DNA of 64,000 nucleotides, taken from the NCBI GenBank assembly GCA_019188245.1, contig JAECZO010000104.1, forward strand, positions 1 to 64,000, read 5' to 3'. Below the pieces are notes generated by a model, which made no database searches, was not told the origin of the DNA, and was given only the letters and a program-made list of their open reading frames with translations. A program made the translations under genes and the position numbers. Position 1 is the first letter of the stretch. Each line of letters begins with the position of its first letter. The DNA is from Novymonas esmeraldas (Eukaryota; Euglenozoa; Kinetoplastea; Trypanosomatida; Trypanosomatidae). Positions 1 to 9,485 of this stretch are shown here, in pieces.

Positions 1-760
1 GCTGCAGCGTGTCGCGGTCCTTCGGCGTCGTCCACGCAGGAATGCGATACGTCTCGTTCGGCTGGTAGATGGAGTCCCACTGGCGGAAGGTCCCGGCGCC
101 GCCGTGCTCGACCGCGCGGCGGTCGCGTGCGGTGATCGCTGGTGACACGTACGCCACCGTCCCGGTCTTGGCGAAGGTCACGACGGCGTTCGTGTTGGGC
201 TCCCGCCACGCCGTCCCCGGCGCGTGAGTGCGCAGGAGCGCTTCGAATGCGCCACCGTGCTCGTCCTTTGTGTACCACGGCTGCGGTGGCAGCGGGGAGG
301 CGCTGAGCAGCACATCTGTATCGCCGACGCGGCCCGGTGCGGCGGCCCGCGTCGGCGGCGGCAGCACCGGCGTGTCGGTGGGCAGCGGCATAGCGCTGAT
401 GGGTCGCACCACGGCGGGTGCAAAGCTCTCTGTGGGGGCTTTCGGTGGCGGCGATGGCGGCGGGGCGAGCTGCGTGGGGGCGGCTGTGCTCGTGGACGGC
501 ACCAGCGGCTGCGCGTGCTCTTCTTTCCGCATCGGTGTGTTCACCCCACCGTCGTTGGCGGGGAGGATGCGTGCGTCGTGGAGCTCGTTCACCGCGGACT
601 CGCTCGGGGACGTGAAGATGCTATTCCACAGCATCATGGAGAGCAGGCACAGACCGGCGGCAGCGATGCAGAGAGCCAGGAGACGTCGTGCAGAGAGACG
701 GCGCCGCGACACGCGCAGCGGCCGCCGCAGCACGGACGGTGCGCTGAGATGCTCCTGCAT
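1..760 (-). CDS. GlcNAc-type glycosyltransferase (GT60 family), copy 1, 3' part cut by window edge
   Basis: The N-terminal 253 residues of a second copy of the neighbouring glycosyltransferase; the rest lies beyond the left edge. It starts at the ATG read at 760-758 (MQEHLSAPSVLRRPLR), which aligns with the start of the downstream-numbered paralogue (MKEYGHPPNVLRRPLR). After a basic stretch (RRRLSARR) comes one hydrophobic segment, about residues 27-50, giving a type II Golgi/ER membrane topology. A long Pro/Ala/Thr-rich stem follows, longer than in the other copy. Bases 1-127 are identical to 3404-3530, while the stem-coding DNA is strongly diverged apart from islands such as PGTAWR. The catalytic part is not visible here, so the family call rests on the paralogue. 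Confidence is high that this is a real tandem paralogue. Confidence 0.85.
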   Translation of the reverse strand, partial: MQEHLSAPSVLRRPLRVSRRRLSARRLLALCIAAAGLCLLSMMLWNSIFTSPSESAVNELHDARILPANDGGVNTPMRKEEHAQPLVPSTSTAAPTQLAPPPSPPPKAPTESFAPAVVRPISAMPLPTDTPVLPPPTRAAAPGRVGDTDVLLSASPLPPQPWYTKDEHGGAFEALLRTHAPGTAWREPNTNAVVTFAKTGTVAYVSPAITARDRRAVEHGGAGTFRQWDSIYQPNETYRIPAWTTPKDRDTLQ

Positions 761-1958
761 CGTGCGCTCTGCTCCGTCTCTCGCTGCTTCTCCTGCACAC
801 ACTCTCGAGAGAGTGCACCACACACACACACACACACACACACGCACGAAGCGCCGACTGTCGGAGGAGTGAGAAAGCGTGAAAGGAGGTGTGCGCGTCG
901 CGTAGACACGGTTGAGTTCACCTCTGCGTGTGTGAGTATGTGTGTGCGTGTGTGTAGGACTGGGGACCACAACCACCTATGCTGGTAGACGATCTAACAG
1001 TTGAGGAACAGAAGGAAAGCAGGGATTGATGATGTGTGATGAAGGAGCCTCTCTCTCTCCAGCTCTCCTGTGTGCGTATGTGTGTATGTGAGTGTGTTCT
1101 CACATGACAGGAGCACCGGACGTGGCACGCGGAGCTCCAGCCGTGACACACTCTCTCTGCTGTGGAGAAGCGGAAGAGAGGGAGGGAGAGCATGTGTCAG
1201 TGCGCTCTGTCTCTCTCTCTGTGAACCGGTGCGAGAGTTCGGACGGCTCCCCCCCCCCACCCCGCCCTCTCACTCACCATCCTCGTGTCCCGCACAGCTA
1301 CACCCGTCAGTATAGTTGGGAAGGGGGGGAGGCATCTGATGCAGCCGTGGACAGGCATCCACCGGACGACAGAGAGGGAGAGAGAGGCAGAGAAGGAGAG
1401 AAGGCAAACAAAGGAGGGCAGCGACCTCCGATGCACACCTGCGCCTCCTCCCTTCTCTCCCGCCGCTGCTGGTGTGTTCCACGTCTTGTTTGGCTTTGAT
1501 TGTGCTCTCTTTGGCGAACGCGCGATCTCACACCGTGCGTTAACGCAGGCACACCCCGCGAGGATGCGCTGACACTCCTGACCGCAAGCGCTGTCCCACG
1601 CTTCACCAGACCACACATTGCGTGTATGTGTGTGCGATTGTCTGGTGACAGCGCACCACCCAGCCCATACATACACACACACACACGCACACACACACAC
1701 GTCGAGGACAGGTGCGTTGCGCAGCAGACAGACACCCACCTCCCATCTCCAGTCGGGCCGGACTGAACAAGAGCACGTACACCCGCGATGCGAGAGAGAG
1801 AGAGACACTCGTCGGACGCGGTACGAACGCGCGCCACCACAGTAGAGCAGTCTCTCCGTATGCGTCCACCGCCTCGTCACGGTGCAGGAGAGAGAGAGAG
1901 AGACACAGAAACACACACAGACAGACACAGTCACGTATGAGAGCGCACCCGTACGACG
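761..1958. other. Intergenic spacer between the two glycosyltransferase copies
   Basis: About 1.2 kb with no supportable gene. It should hold the 3' UTR of the 1959-3878 gene and the 5' leader of the 1-760 gene. It is rich in simple repeats: CA repeats near 819-843 and 1673-1700, and GA runs near 1790-1806 and 1883-1905. On the minus strand the GA runs read as CT-rich pyrimidine tracts, the usual signal for trans-splicing. ORFs crossing it encode His-Thr or Val-Cys dipeptide repeats and are microsatellite artefacts. Confidence 0.6.
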
Positions 1959-3878
1959 TCAGGCGCCGATTTCCTTCTTCGCGGCCTCGCACAGCCCATC
2001 CCCGCCAAGCCAGCGCTGCTCGCTGTCCTTCGCCTTCACGAAGTCGTCCGACAGCTCCGTGTGCTGCCAGTACGCGGACACGGAGCGCGCACGCCCCATC
2101 CCGTAGTACTGCGACAGCACGCTGATCTCGCGCGTCGCAGCAGCCACCGCGTCCGTCACGATCAGCCGCGTCTCCGGCGCCTCCACCGGCGGCAGCGGCC
2201 GCAGCGTCGACTGCCCGTCCGCGCTCACGTAGCCGCGGCGCACCAGCTCCTCCACCCACGGGTGCGCGCGCCGCAGCAGGTGCAGCGTGCGCTGCTCCGA
2301 CAGCACGCGCCGCGCCGCCTCCTTGGTGGTGATGATGCCGAAGTACTTGGGCGTGTTCACCCGCCCGTAGTGGTGGAAGATGTCCGACTGCGCGGGCCCG
2401 TACAGGTCCCACCCGCCCGTCCACATCCGCGCGGAGTACAGCACCTCCTCGCCGTCGAACATGTACGGCAGGAACGGATCGAACGGCGTGTCCAGCACGT
2501 ACTGCGCGTCGCCGAAGATGAAGCCCGCAGCCGCGAAGCCCTGCAGGATCGGGTGCGGCGCCACCGGCATCCACCGCGCGCCGAGCTTCGGCATCCCGTT
2601 CGCGAGCACCTGCGCCGTGCACATCAGCATGAAGTTCGTCTTGTCGAACTCCTCGCGGTCCGCGCCCTCGCGGTAGCCGTTCGGGTAGTAGGACAGCACG
2701 CCGCGCGTCGGCAGCTGGAACACGCGCGTTATCAGCTTTGCGTCCCAGTGCACCGAGAAGCGCGTGTGGCTGTCCACCACCATGAAGTAGTCCTGGTCGA
2801 AGAAGAACAGGCTCGTGATGTACCGCCCGAACGTCGGCCCGCGCGCCAGCGACGGGTCCGTCACGCGCGTCGTCACGCGGCACCCGGCCAGCGCGCGCGA
2901 CGGCTGCTGCTGCGGCCCGCCCCGCCCGCGCCGGAACACAGACCCGCCAGACGCACCGCGCGCCGCGTCGTCCTCCGCCAGCAGCAGCCGGTCGCGCGCC
3001 GTCTCCACCTCCCCCGCCACGCACGACACCCGCTCCGCCGCGTGCGCGGGGTGCACGAACACGCCGCCGGGCACATCCGCGTCGCCGGCGCCGCCGGACG
3101 CGTTCAGCGCCGCGTCCACGTCCAGCAGCACCCGCGGCGCAACAACCTCCGCCCACGTCAGCGTGCGCAGCTCCACCACCAGCGCCGCAGGGGCGTCCGC
3201 GCCGTACAGCGCGCGCCGCGCCTCGCCGCTCGCAAGGTCGTCCGCGCCGATGCCCGCCAGACAGCTCGCGTCCGACGGCTTGCGCTCCTCGCTCACGCCC
3301 ACGTACAGCCGGTGCGGCGCCACCGCCATGGCGAACAGGTTGCGCAGCGTCAGCGCGCACTCGTGGTCGCGGAACGAGGCGAGCGACGTGAAGATGCTCG
3401 CGTGCTGCAGCGTGTCGCGGTCCTTCGGCGTCGTCCACGCAGGAATGCGATACGTCTCGTTCGGCTGGTAGATGGAGTCCCACTGGCGGAAGGTCCCGGC
3501 GCCGCCGTGCTCGACCGCGCGGCGGTCGCGGTCGTAGTTGCTCGGCGTCAGGTAGACGAGCTGGCGCGAGGCTGAGAGGACGACGATGACGTTTGCATTC
3601 ATATCTCGCCACGCCGTCCCCGGCTGGCGGTTGTGCACGATGGTGGCGAACTCTTCGGCGTTGACAGCCTCCGTGAGCCACGGCTGAGCAGGGGGGTGGT
3701 GCAGCGGTGGTGGCGCGGGGGTGAAGGAGCTGGAGAGGGCGTACATGCACATCAGGGCACCGAGAGAGAGCACCCCGACGGCGGTTAAGAGTGTGTTCCG
3801 CCGGCGCGAGCTCAGACGACGCCGAGGAGCGCGTAAGGGCCGCCGGAGCACGTTCGGTGGATGACCATACTCCTTCAT
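1959..3878 (-). CDS. GlcNAc-type glycosyltransferase (GT60 / UDP-GlcNAc:polypeptide transferase family), copy 2
   Basis: A 639-residue type II membrane protein. A basic N terminus (residues 15-28) precedes one hydrophobic segment, about 29-51, then a luminal stem and a catalytic region. The recognisable core is FFFDQDYFMVVDSH at about 359-371, continuing TRFSVHWD. The D369-S-H motif with a downstream WD is the nucleotide-sugar/metal-binding signature of the GlcNAc-transferase family that includes Dictyostelium Skp1 GnT1 and the Trypanosoma cruzi enzymes starting mucin O-glycosylation. Later motifs such as APHPILQGFAAAGFIFGDA and FHHYGRV also fit. The likely role is adding alpha-GlcNAc to Ser/Thr of proteins in the secretory pathway; the acceptor is unknown. 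An acidic, glycine-rich insert near 250-320 interrupts the domain. A sister copy lies at 1-760. The family is fairly certain, the exact linkage is not. Confidence 0.85.
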   Translation of the reverse strand: MKEYGHPPNVLRRPLRAPRRRLSSRRRNTLLTAVGVLSLGALMCMYALSSSFTPAPPPLHHPPAQPWLTEAVNAEEFATIVHNRQPGTAWRDMNANVIVVLSASRQLVYLTPSNYDRDRRAVEHGGAGTFRQWDSIYQPNETYRIPAWTTPKDRDTLQHASIFTSLASFRDHECALTLRNLFAMAVAPHRLYVGVSEERKPSDASCLAGIGADDLASGEARRALYGADAPAALVVELRTLTWAEVVAPRVLLDVDAALNASGGAGDADVPGGVFVHPAHAAERVSCVAGEVETARDRLLLAEDDAARGASGGSVFRRGRGGPQQQPSRALAGCRVTTRVTDPSLARGPTFGRYITSLFFFDQDYFMVVDSHTRFSVHWDAKLITRVFQLPTRGVLSYYPNGYREGADREEFDKTNFMLMCTAQVLANGMPKLGARWMPVAPHPILQGFAAAGFIFGDAQYVLDTPFDPFLPYMFDGEEVLYSARMWTGGWDLYGPAQSDIFHHYGRVNTPKYFGIITTKEAARRVLSEQRTLHLLRRAHPWVEELVRRGYVSADGQSTLRPLPPVEAPETRLIVTDAVAAATREISVLSQYYGMGRARSVSAYWQHTELSDDFVKAKDSEQRWLGGDGLCEAAKKEIGA

Positions 3879-4211
3879 TCGCGGTGTGGCACTGGAGGTG
3901 CTGACGTGTGAGTATATGTATGTGTGTAAATGTGTGTGTTTGTGTTTGTGCCTATGTGAGAAACATCACAACGCCACGACAACCCTTCACGTGTGTGCAA
4001 CAGCGGCGAGCCGGTTGAGCGGGGAGAGACGGCGAGAGCGATGAGCGGGTGCATGTTGCTGGGCGAGGCGAAGGCGCGACACGTCTCGAGGAGCGGGTGA
4101 GGCACACGAGCGCCAACGTGGTCGATGCGGCACTGTAAGGAACGTAAGAGGAAGGAGGAGAGGTGTGCATCACATGTCTCGCAGGAGGTGCACACGCCAG
4201 CGTGTGTGTAA

Positions 4212-4243
<32 letters not shown>

Positions 4244-4914
4244 GCGTCTGCTTCGGTCGATTGAATAGTAGACGTGCGTATGTGTGAGACGTCTGATGTC
4301 ACACACACAGAAAGAAAGAAAGAAAGAGACACGCGCACACGCGCAGACGAGGAGGGACAGACACGTCCGCTGCCCCTCGAGGCACAGGCGGAAGACGAGA
4401 GCGAGGTCGAGGCACACGCCAACACGCGACACTCAGAGAGAGAGAGAGAACAAAGGAGAGGTGGTGTAGCGGCAATAGCGCGAAGGAGGGAAGGAGAGCG
4501 GCCGGGAGCACCTCACACACACACACACACACACACGAGAACGCGAAGAGGCGACCACGAGTCGGGTCGAGGAGGCGCTGTGAGACGGTGAGACACGATG
4601 GGGGAGAGCGAGAGTGAGGGGGAAGGGCGATGGCGGTGGCCACACGAACCGCGCAGCACACCAGCGATACGGCGGCGGCGAGGCGGACGAGAGAGGAAGA
4701 AGAAGAGCGAGACAAGCAGAGATGAGAGAGAGGAGGGGGGGGGGACGAGCGCAAGCACACGTGTGTGTGTGTGTGTGAGTGAGGAGAGAGAGGGGGTTAC
4801 TGCCGTAGCCGTAGAGTAACTGGCGCCCTCCACTCTCTTCGCACACACACACAGAGAGAGACGCTCTCGCAAGTTGCCGCCATCTACCTATCGTCGTTGA
4901 CGGCTCACCGGCGG
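3879..4914. other. Intergenic spacer, microsatellite-rich
   Basis: About 1.0 kb without a supportable gene, between the alpha/beta hydrolase (upstream in transcription) and the glycosyltransferase. It contains GT repeats at 4201-4245 and 4760-4778, an AAAG run at about 4309-4326, a GA run near 4436-4450 and CA repeats at 4515-4534. The GA and AAAG runs are pyrimidine tracts on the transcribed-sense minus strand and could direct trans-splicing of the 1959-3878 mRNA. Confidence 0.55.
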
Positions 4915-6102
4915 TTACGATGCTGGCGACGCACACGGCGGCGGCGGCGTTGCCTCGCCGCGCTGGAGCTGCAGCGCCACCTCCGCCACGATCTCCGTGT
5001 AGAGCTCCTTCGGGATGGCGTGGCCCATGCGTGCGAAGGAGACCAGCTTCGATCCGTCGATGAGCCGCGCCAGCTGCAGCCCGTTCTCGAAGGGCACCAT
5101 CGTGTCCTCCATGCCGTGCAGGATCAGCGTCGGGATGCCCCTCAGCTGGCGAAGGCCTGCCTCACGACTCTCGGCGCGCTGCACCGCCCAGATGTGCCGC
5201 AGCAGCCCCGCCTTGTCCTCGGGGCAGCGGCTCAGGATCTTGTGCGCTGTGGCGCGTGCGACGGGCTCGTCCAGCGGGTAGTCACCTGTGAACAAGGAGC
5301 TGAGGTGCACCTTGAAGTCGACGCGGTCCTCCAGCGACGGGCTCGCCGGCTTCTCGAGCATCGCCAGCGACATGCGCCACGTCTGCGGCTTCACGTTCGG
5401 ACCACCGCTATGCGAGAAGACGATCGTCAGGCTCTTCACCCGCTCGGGCTTCTGCAGCGCCATGCACTGAGCGATCATGCCCCCCATGGAGCTGCCCAGA
5501 ACGTGCGCGCGCTCGATGCCGAGCGCCGTCAGCAGGCCCCACGCATCACTCGCCATGTCGTAGAGTGTGTACGGCGGCACCCCCTCGCCGATGGAGGCCC
5601 ACGTCGGCAGGATCATGCGAGCGATGAAGGGGGTCGGGTAGCCGTCGAGGTGCGTGGACAGGCCGGTGTCGCGGTGGTCGTACCGCACCACGTAAAGGCC
5701 CACGTCGACGAGGCTCTGCACGAACTCGTCCTTCCAGTACCACCCGGTGCCGCCGAGGCCCATCACCAGCAGCAGACACGGGTGGGTGGGGTCGCCGGCG
5801 GTGTTGTAGCAGATCGTGATCTCCTCGCCGGTGCTCGCGCAGCGGCCGATCTTGATGAACTTGTCGCTGGGCAGCGGGACGCCCTGTCCGCGGAAGCCGT
5901 TCGGCAGCTCCGACGCCGCCGCCAGCGTGGTAGCGTTGGGGGCCGACATGAGCACGTTCCGCGCGCCACTGCGCCACTCAGAATGAAGTGACGGCGGTGA
6001 CGGAGCAGCAGAGACACGGCGGCGGCGGCAGCAGCAGCAGAGAAGGCGCGCGAGCGACGATGACGGCGGCGATGCGAGGTGGCCAATACGACCACTGCAC
6101 AT
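4915..6102 (-). CDS. Alpha/beta-fold hydrolase
   Basis: A 395-residue single-domain alpha/beta hydrolase with an apparently intact triad. The nucleophile elbow is G-S-S-M-G-G with Ser205; the acid is probably Asp in HGMEDTMVP; the base is His in MGHAIPKE near the C terminus. The oxyanion-hole segment LLLVMGLGGTGWYW and the YDHRDTGLS strand-turn are typical of the esterase/epoxide-hydrolase/lipase-like branch. The substrate cannot be read from sequence. The first 51 residues are Cys/Ser/Arg-rich low complexity, and family similarity begins at Met52 (ATG at 5949). I keep the upstream ATG because the first AG after the pyrimidine tract (6177-6178) lies upstream of it, so 6102 would be the first ATG of the mRNA. 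The basic extension could be a weak organelle-targeting signal, and a 344-residue form from 5949 is the alternative. Confidence 0.85.
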   Translation of the reverse strand: MCSGRIGHLASPPSSSLARLLCCCCRRRRVSAAPSPPSLHSEWRSGARNVLMSAPNATTLAAASELPNGFRGQGVPLPSDKFIKIGRCASTGEEITICYNTAGDPTHPCLLLVMGLGGTGWYWKDEFVQSLVDVGLYVVRYDHRDTGLSTHLDGYPTPFIARMILPTWASIGEGVPPYTLYDMASDAWGLLTALGIERAHVLGSSMGGMIAQCMALQKPERVKSLTIVFSHSGGPNVKPQTWRMSLAMLEKPASPSLEDRVDFKVHLSSLFTGDYPLDEPVARATAHKILSRCPEDKAGLLRHIWAVQRAESREAGLRQLRGIPTLILHGMEDTMVPFENGLQLARLIDGSKLVSFARMGHAIPKELYTEIVAEVALQLQRGEATPPPPCASPAS

Positions 6103-6544
6103 GCACAGTAAAGATGTGTGGATGTGGGTGTGGGTGTTGATGTGTGTTGATGACGTGTGTGTGTGTGTGTGTAGAGCTGCGTTGGACGGCGCCGGCGAGA
6201 CAAAGTACAGGAGGAGGAGGAGGCAGAAGTGGAGGCGTCACAGCCCGCAAGTGGAGAAGCGCGTGTGTGGCACGCACGGAGAGCCACAGTTGATAAGGAG
6301 GAGGGTGCGGGGGGGAGCGACGGCGGTGCTCGTCCCCGTGTCGTGTGCACTCTCTTTCTCTCTCTCTTCGGCAGACTCGAGCAACACAGTGAAGTACAGA
6401 TATTGCGTCATACAGTCACACACAGACACACACACACACACACACACACGAACACACTTGCACGCGTGGTGGCCGTGCAAAGCCCCCCTCGTTTCGAAAG
6501 TGTCCTCACACCGCCCGGAGGGAGGCGCACCTCACCTGGGGGCT
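6103..6544. other. Short intergenic spacer
   Basis: About 440 bases without a gene. It holds a GT repeat at 6148-6172, a purine run at 6210-6235 (pyrimidine on the minus strand) and CA repeats at 6417-6450. The left part should be the 5' leader of the alpha/beta hydrolase mRNA and the right part the 3' UTR of the amidase-like gene. Confidence 0.55.
6177..6235 (-). promoter_or_regulatory. Predicted spliced-leader acceptor of the alpha/beta hydrolase mRNA
   Basis: On the minus strand a CT-rich tract (6235-6210) is followed by its first AG at 6178-6177. The next ATG downstream is 6102, the start used for the hydrolase. The GT repeat at 6148-6172 would then sit inside the 5' leader. Inference from tract and AG order only. 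Confidence 0.4.
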
Positions 6545-8857
6545 CTACTTGGACGGCGACGATGCGCCGAGCCACTGCGCTGCTGTCGAGGTGTCGGCGG
6601 GGAGGGAGAGAGCGGCGGCACCGGCACCACTGCTGCCACTGCTGCTGCTGCTGCTGTGGCTGCCCTTGCCGGACCCGAGCGTCGCCGCGGCGCCGTCGCC
6701 GAAGACCCTCTGCCGCCACCACCGCGGTGACGCCCCACGCACAAACTGCAGCAGGCAGAAGGCGTCCTCCATCAGCGCGGCGTCGCGGCCAAGCTCGCCG
6801 ATGAGGGCAACGGGGGTCTGCGGGTCGACCTGCACCGACAGGATGGGGTTGCCGGCGAGCTGGAACGGCAGCGTGAGACGCACACTGCGCACGTCGCCGC
6901 TCACGTACGGGTCCGACAGCAGCGGTGTGACGAAGCAGTCAACGTCCATGAACTGCTCCTCCGTCGCACGCACCACGTCGTCGCGGACACGCAGCGCGCG
7001 GTTGTAGTCGCGGATGGAGAGTCGCTGGCCAGCCTGGATCGACTGCACCATCGTCGCCGGCAGCTCCTCCAGCACCCCCGACAGCGCCGCGAACGGGTGA
7101 GGGCGATTGTGCCCCGCGGCGTGGCGGCCGTGCGGCGCCGTCGGTGGCACGCCAGACCCCAGCGGCTGCAGTAGCGCGCCATCCGGCGAGGTTGTGGCCG
7201 CGCTCCTCTCCCGGCCCTCACTGCCGCCACCGTTGCCAGTCGCACCGCCCGCAGGCGTCTCGCCCGACTCATCGCTGACCTCCACTGCGACGCGTGCGTC
7301 TGCCTCGGCGCGCGCGACGGCGGCCGACGCCGACGCCGGCGCGATGAGCCGCTCGAACGACTTGGCCAACTCGTACTGTGAGATGACGGCGACGGCCTCC
7401 ATCACCTCCTCCATGGAGAAGTCGAAGGCGAGCGGGACGATCTCCAACTTCTGGTTGTAGTGTAGCGCGCTGTGCATGTACACCGCATCCGTGATGCGCT
7501 GGTGGAACTCGGTGGACGATGCGTACTTGCCGGTGCAGTAGCGGTCGATCCACTCCGCCGGGTACCCGACGGCGAGCTCGACCTGCGGCGTCTCGTACGT
7601 ATGCGGGCCGGTGAAGAGGCGGCGCAGCAGGCCCGGCCGCGATGGCCGGTTGAAGTCGTCCGCCATGGCGGCCTCCGCGTTGTAGTCGCGCCAGCCCACG
7701 TCGATGTCCGCGATGTGGCCGCGGCGGTCCCGCACTGTGTAGTTGTAGGGACTGTGGTCGAGTATCTCCGGTCTGGCGTACTTGGGCGTGTCGTCAGGAT
7801 GCGCCACCTCCGGCGTCGCCTTCCCACTCCACCACCGACTGCTCGACTGCCCCGCGGCGGTGGCGCCACCCGCGCTCGAGGACCCCGACGGCGTCGGCGT
7901 CGGGGGCGGCGGCGGTGGTGCATCGTCGGCGGTGCTCGCCGTGCTCTGCCCTGCCTTCAGCTCGCCGGCAGTCGTCTCGTGCGCGGTGTTGCCGCTGCTG
8001 CCGCTGGCGGAGACGTCGGGGCTGCTGGCGACGGTGGCGTCGGTCGTTGTCGGTGTTGCGCCGGTGGTGGTCGTGGTGGTGGTGTTTGATGTGCCCGCTC
8101 CGACGTTCTTCGTGGTGGTGGACTCGAAGTATGCCTCGGGGTCGATGGAGGCGGTGTAGAGCTGCCACAGGTACATGAGGTCGTCGACGCGGCGCGCCGA
8201 GAGCCCTACCGTCATGGACGGCACCGTCAGCTCGAAGCGCTCCGTGAAGGTGCCGAAGGTCTGCGAGGTGGGCTTGAAGCCGACCATGTCGTGGTGGACG
8301 GCGCACAGCACCGACGACGGGCCATTGAGAGAGCAGCTGATCGCGTAGTCGCACGCGTGCTCCGTCACGGCGATGGCCACCGGCTTATCGACACCGAACA
8401 CGGTGCCCTCGCTGAGCGCGAACGGAGTGCGGCAGCTCAGCTTACCCACGAACTGCGCCCCCTGGCGACGCAGCCACGAGATGATGGGGAACTCCTTCCG
8501 CGCCACATGGTGGAACATGGGTGTGTCGAGGCCGGAGCGGGTGTAGAACTCTTGCACGTCGAGTGCGTCGGAGACCGCCACGGCGATCCCACTCAGCGGC
8601 CCGTACGGGATGAAGTTGTGCTTCACGTCCTGCTCTGACGCAACCTCCACAAAGCACAGCGGCGATGGGTGCTGCACCCTCCCCACGTGCGAGTCGTGGG
8701 CGATGCCGCTGGCGGACATGGCCTCGGCGCGGTTACGGCACTCCATCACGGCCTGCCGCTGCTCCGACATGTGGTGGTGCAGCTGACGCACCATCCGGCG
8801 CGCACTGTTGCGCGCCACGTGGCCCGCCGCCGACGCCGACGTTGTTGTTGAGCTCAT
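6545..8857 (-). CDS. Amidase-signature family protein, probably catalytically degenerate
   Basis: A 770-residue protein with amidase-fold landmarks at both ends. GPLSGIAVAVSDALDV (about 86-101) matches the family block GPLxGIPVAVKDxxDV, but the catalytic Lys position is Ser96. MVGFKPTSQTFG matches the VGLKPTxGxxS block. By hand alignment the nucleophile Ser position is kept in NGPSS, while the Gly-rich cis-Ser region is unrecognisable. The C-terminal block LPFQLAGNPILSVQVDP...ALIGELGRDAAL matches the end of GatA/FAAH-type amidases. Long Thr/Ser/Ala/Pro-rich inserts, roughly residues 240-370 and 540-610, interrupt the domain. I start at the ATG at 8857 (MSSTTTSASA); further upstream the frame reads His-Thr repeats. 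Activity on amides is doubtful; a scaffold or binding role is possible. It is unlikely to be the mitochondrial GatA. Confidence 0.8.
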   Translation of the reverse strand: MSSTTTSASAAGHVARNSARRMVRQLHHHMSEQRQAVMECRNRAEAMSASGIAHDSHVGRVQHPSPLCFVEVASEQDVKHNFIPYGPLSGIAVAVSDALDVQEFYTRSGLDTPMFHHVARKEFPIISWLRRQGAQFVGKLSCRTPFALSEGTVFGVDKPVAIAVTEHACDYAISCSLNGPSSVLCAVHHDMVGFKPTSQTFGTFTERFELTVPSMTVGLSARRVDDLMYLWQLYTASIDPEAYFESTTTKNVGAGTSNTTTTTTTGATPTTTDATVASSPDVSASGSSGNTAHETTAGELKAGQSTASTADDAPPPPPPTPTPSGSSSAGGATAAGQSSSRWWSGKATPEVAHPDDTPKYARPEILDHSPYNYTVRDRRGHIADIDVGWRDYNAEAAMADDFNRPSRPGLLRRLFTGPHTYETPQVELAVGYPAEWIDRYCTGKYASSTEFHQRITDAVYMHSALHYNQKLEIVPLAFDFSMEEVMEAVAVISQYELAKSFERLIAPASASAAVARAEADARVAVEVSDESGETPAGGATGNGGGSEGRERSAATTSPDGALLQPLGSGVPPTAPHGRHAAGHNRPHPFAALSGVLEELPATMVQSIQAGQRLSIRDYNRALRVRDDVVRATEEQFMDVDCFVTPLLSDPYVSGDVRSVRLTLPFQLAGNPILSVQVDPQTPVALIGELGRDAALMEDAFCLLQFVRGASPRWWRQRVFGDGAAATLGSGKGSHSSSSSSGSSGAGAAALSLPADTSTAAQWLGASSPSK

Positions 8858-9485
8858 GCTGGACAGCACCCACGGACGCAGAGCACAAACAAGAGAGAGA
8901 GAACACGAAGGGAGAGAAGGGAAGAGAGCGGAGGTGCGTGTGTATGCGCGTAGATGTGTGCGGTACGGGTGTGTATGTGTATGTGTATGTGTATGTATGT
9001 GTGTGTGTGCTTGTGTGGGATGCGACACTGTTGCTGGCTGTGCGACGTCGCTCGTGGCACACACGCGCAGACTGGCGAAGAGGTGAGACGAAGAGCGGGC
9101 ACGAGTGAGGCAGGAGCAGACGCGCACACGCACGTGGTGAGTCGGGTGGGGGGAGGACAGTGCAGTGGCAGACCAAACAGAGCGAGAGAAGCAGCGCTGG
9201 TTCTCTCTCTCCTCTCTCCACATTCGACTTGGAACACCACCGTCGCTGCCAACACACGCGCGCGCGCGCGGGGGCGACGATGACGCACCTGACGTGCTCG
9301 TCGTGTCGTGCGCACACGCCAACACAGGGTGGCGGCACACACACTCGGGTGGGCATGTCCAGCGTGCCCCACCACCACCTTTGGACAAGAGAATGTGACT
9401 GATAGAGCTCATGAATACACAGACACACACACACAGACATACACACACACACACAGACACACACGTGCACTGTGTGTGTGTGGTT
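8858..9485. other. Intergenic spacer, microsatellite-rich
   Basis: About 630 bases without a gene. It contains a GTGTAT hexamer-like run at about 8969-9010, a long purine-rich stretch at 8886-8936 that is a pyrimidine tract on the minus strand, a CG-rich alternating run near 9256-9271 and CA repeats at 9418-9463. Confidence 0.55.
8859..8936 (-). promoter_or_regulatory. Predicted spliced-leader acceptor of the amidase-like mRNA
   Basis: The minus-strand pyrimidine tract (8936-8886) is followed by no AG until 8860-8859, which leaves a single nucleotide before the ATG at 8857. If used, the 5' leader would be almost entirely the spliced-leader exon. An acceptor further upstream is the alternative. 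Confidence 0.35.

Noticed and set aside
1603-3750. A 715-codon minus-strand frame overlapping the glycosyltransferase in another frame
   Set aside because: Arg/Ala/Gly-rich shadow of the glycosyltransferase; the 1959-3878 frame carries the family motifs.
8969-9010. A telomere-like GTGTAT hexamer run
   Set aside because: The unit differs from the kinetoplastid telomere repeat TTAGGG and it sits within a normal gap as a GT-repeat variant.
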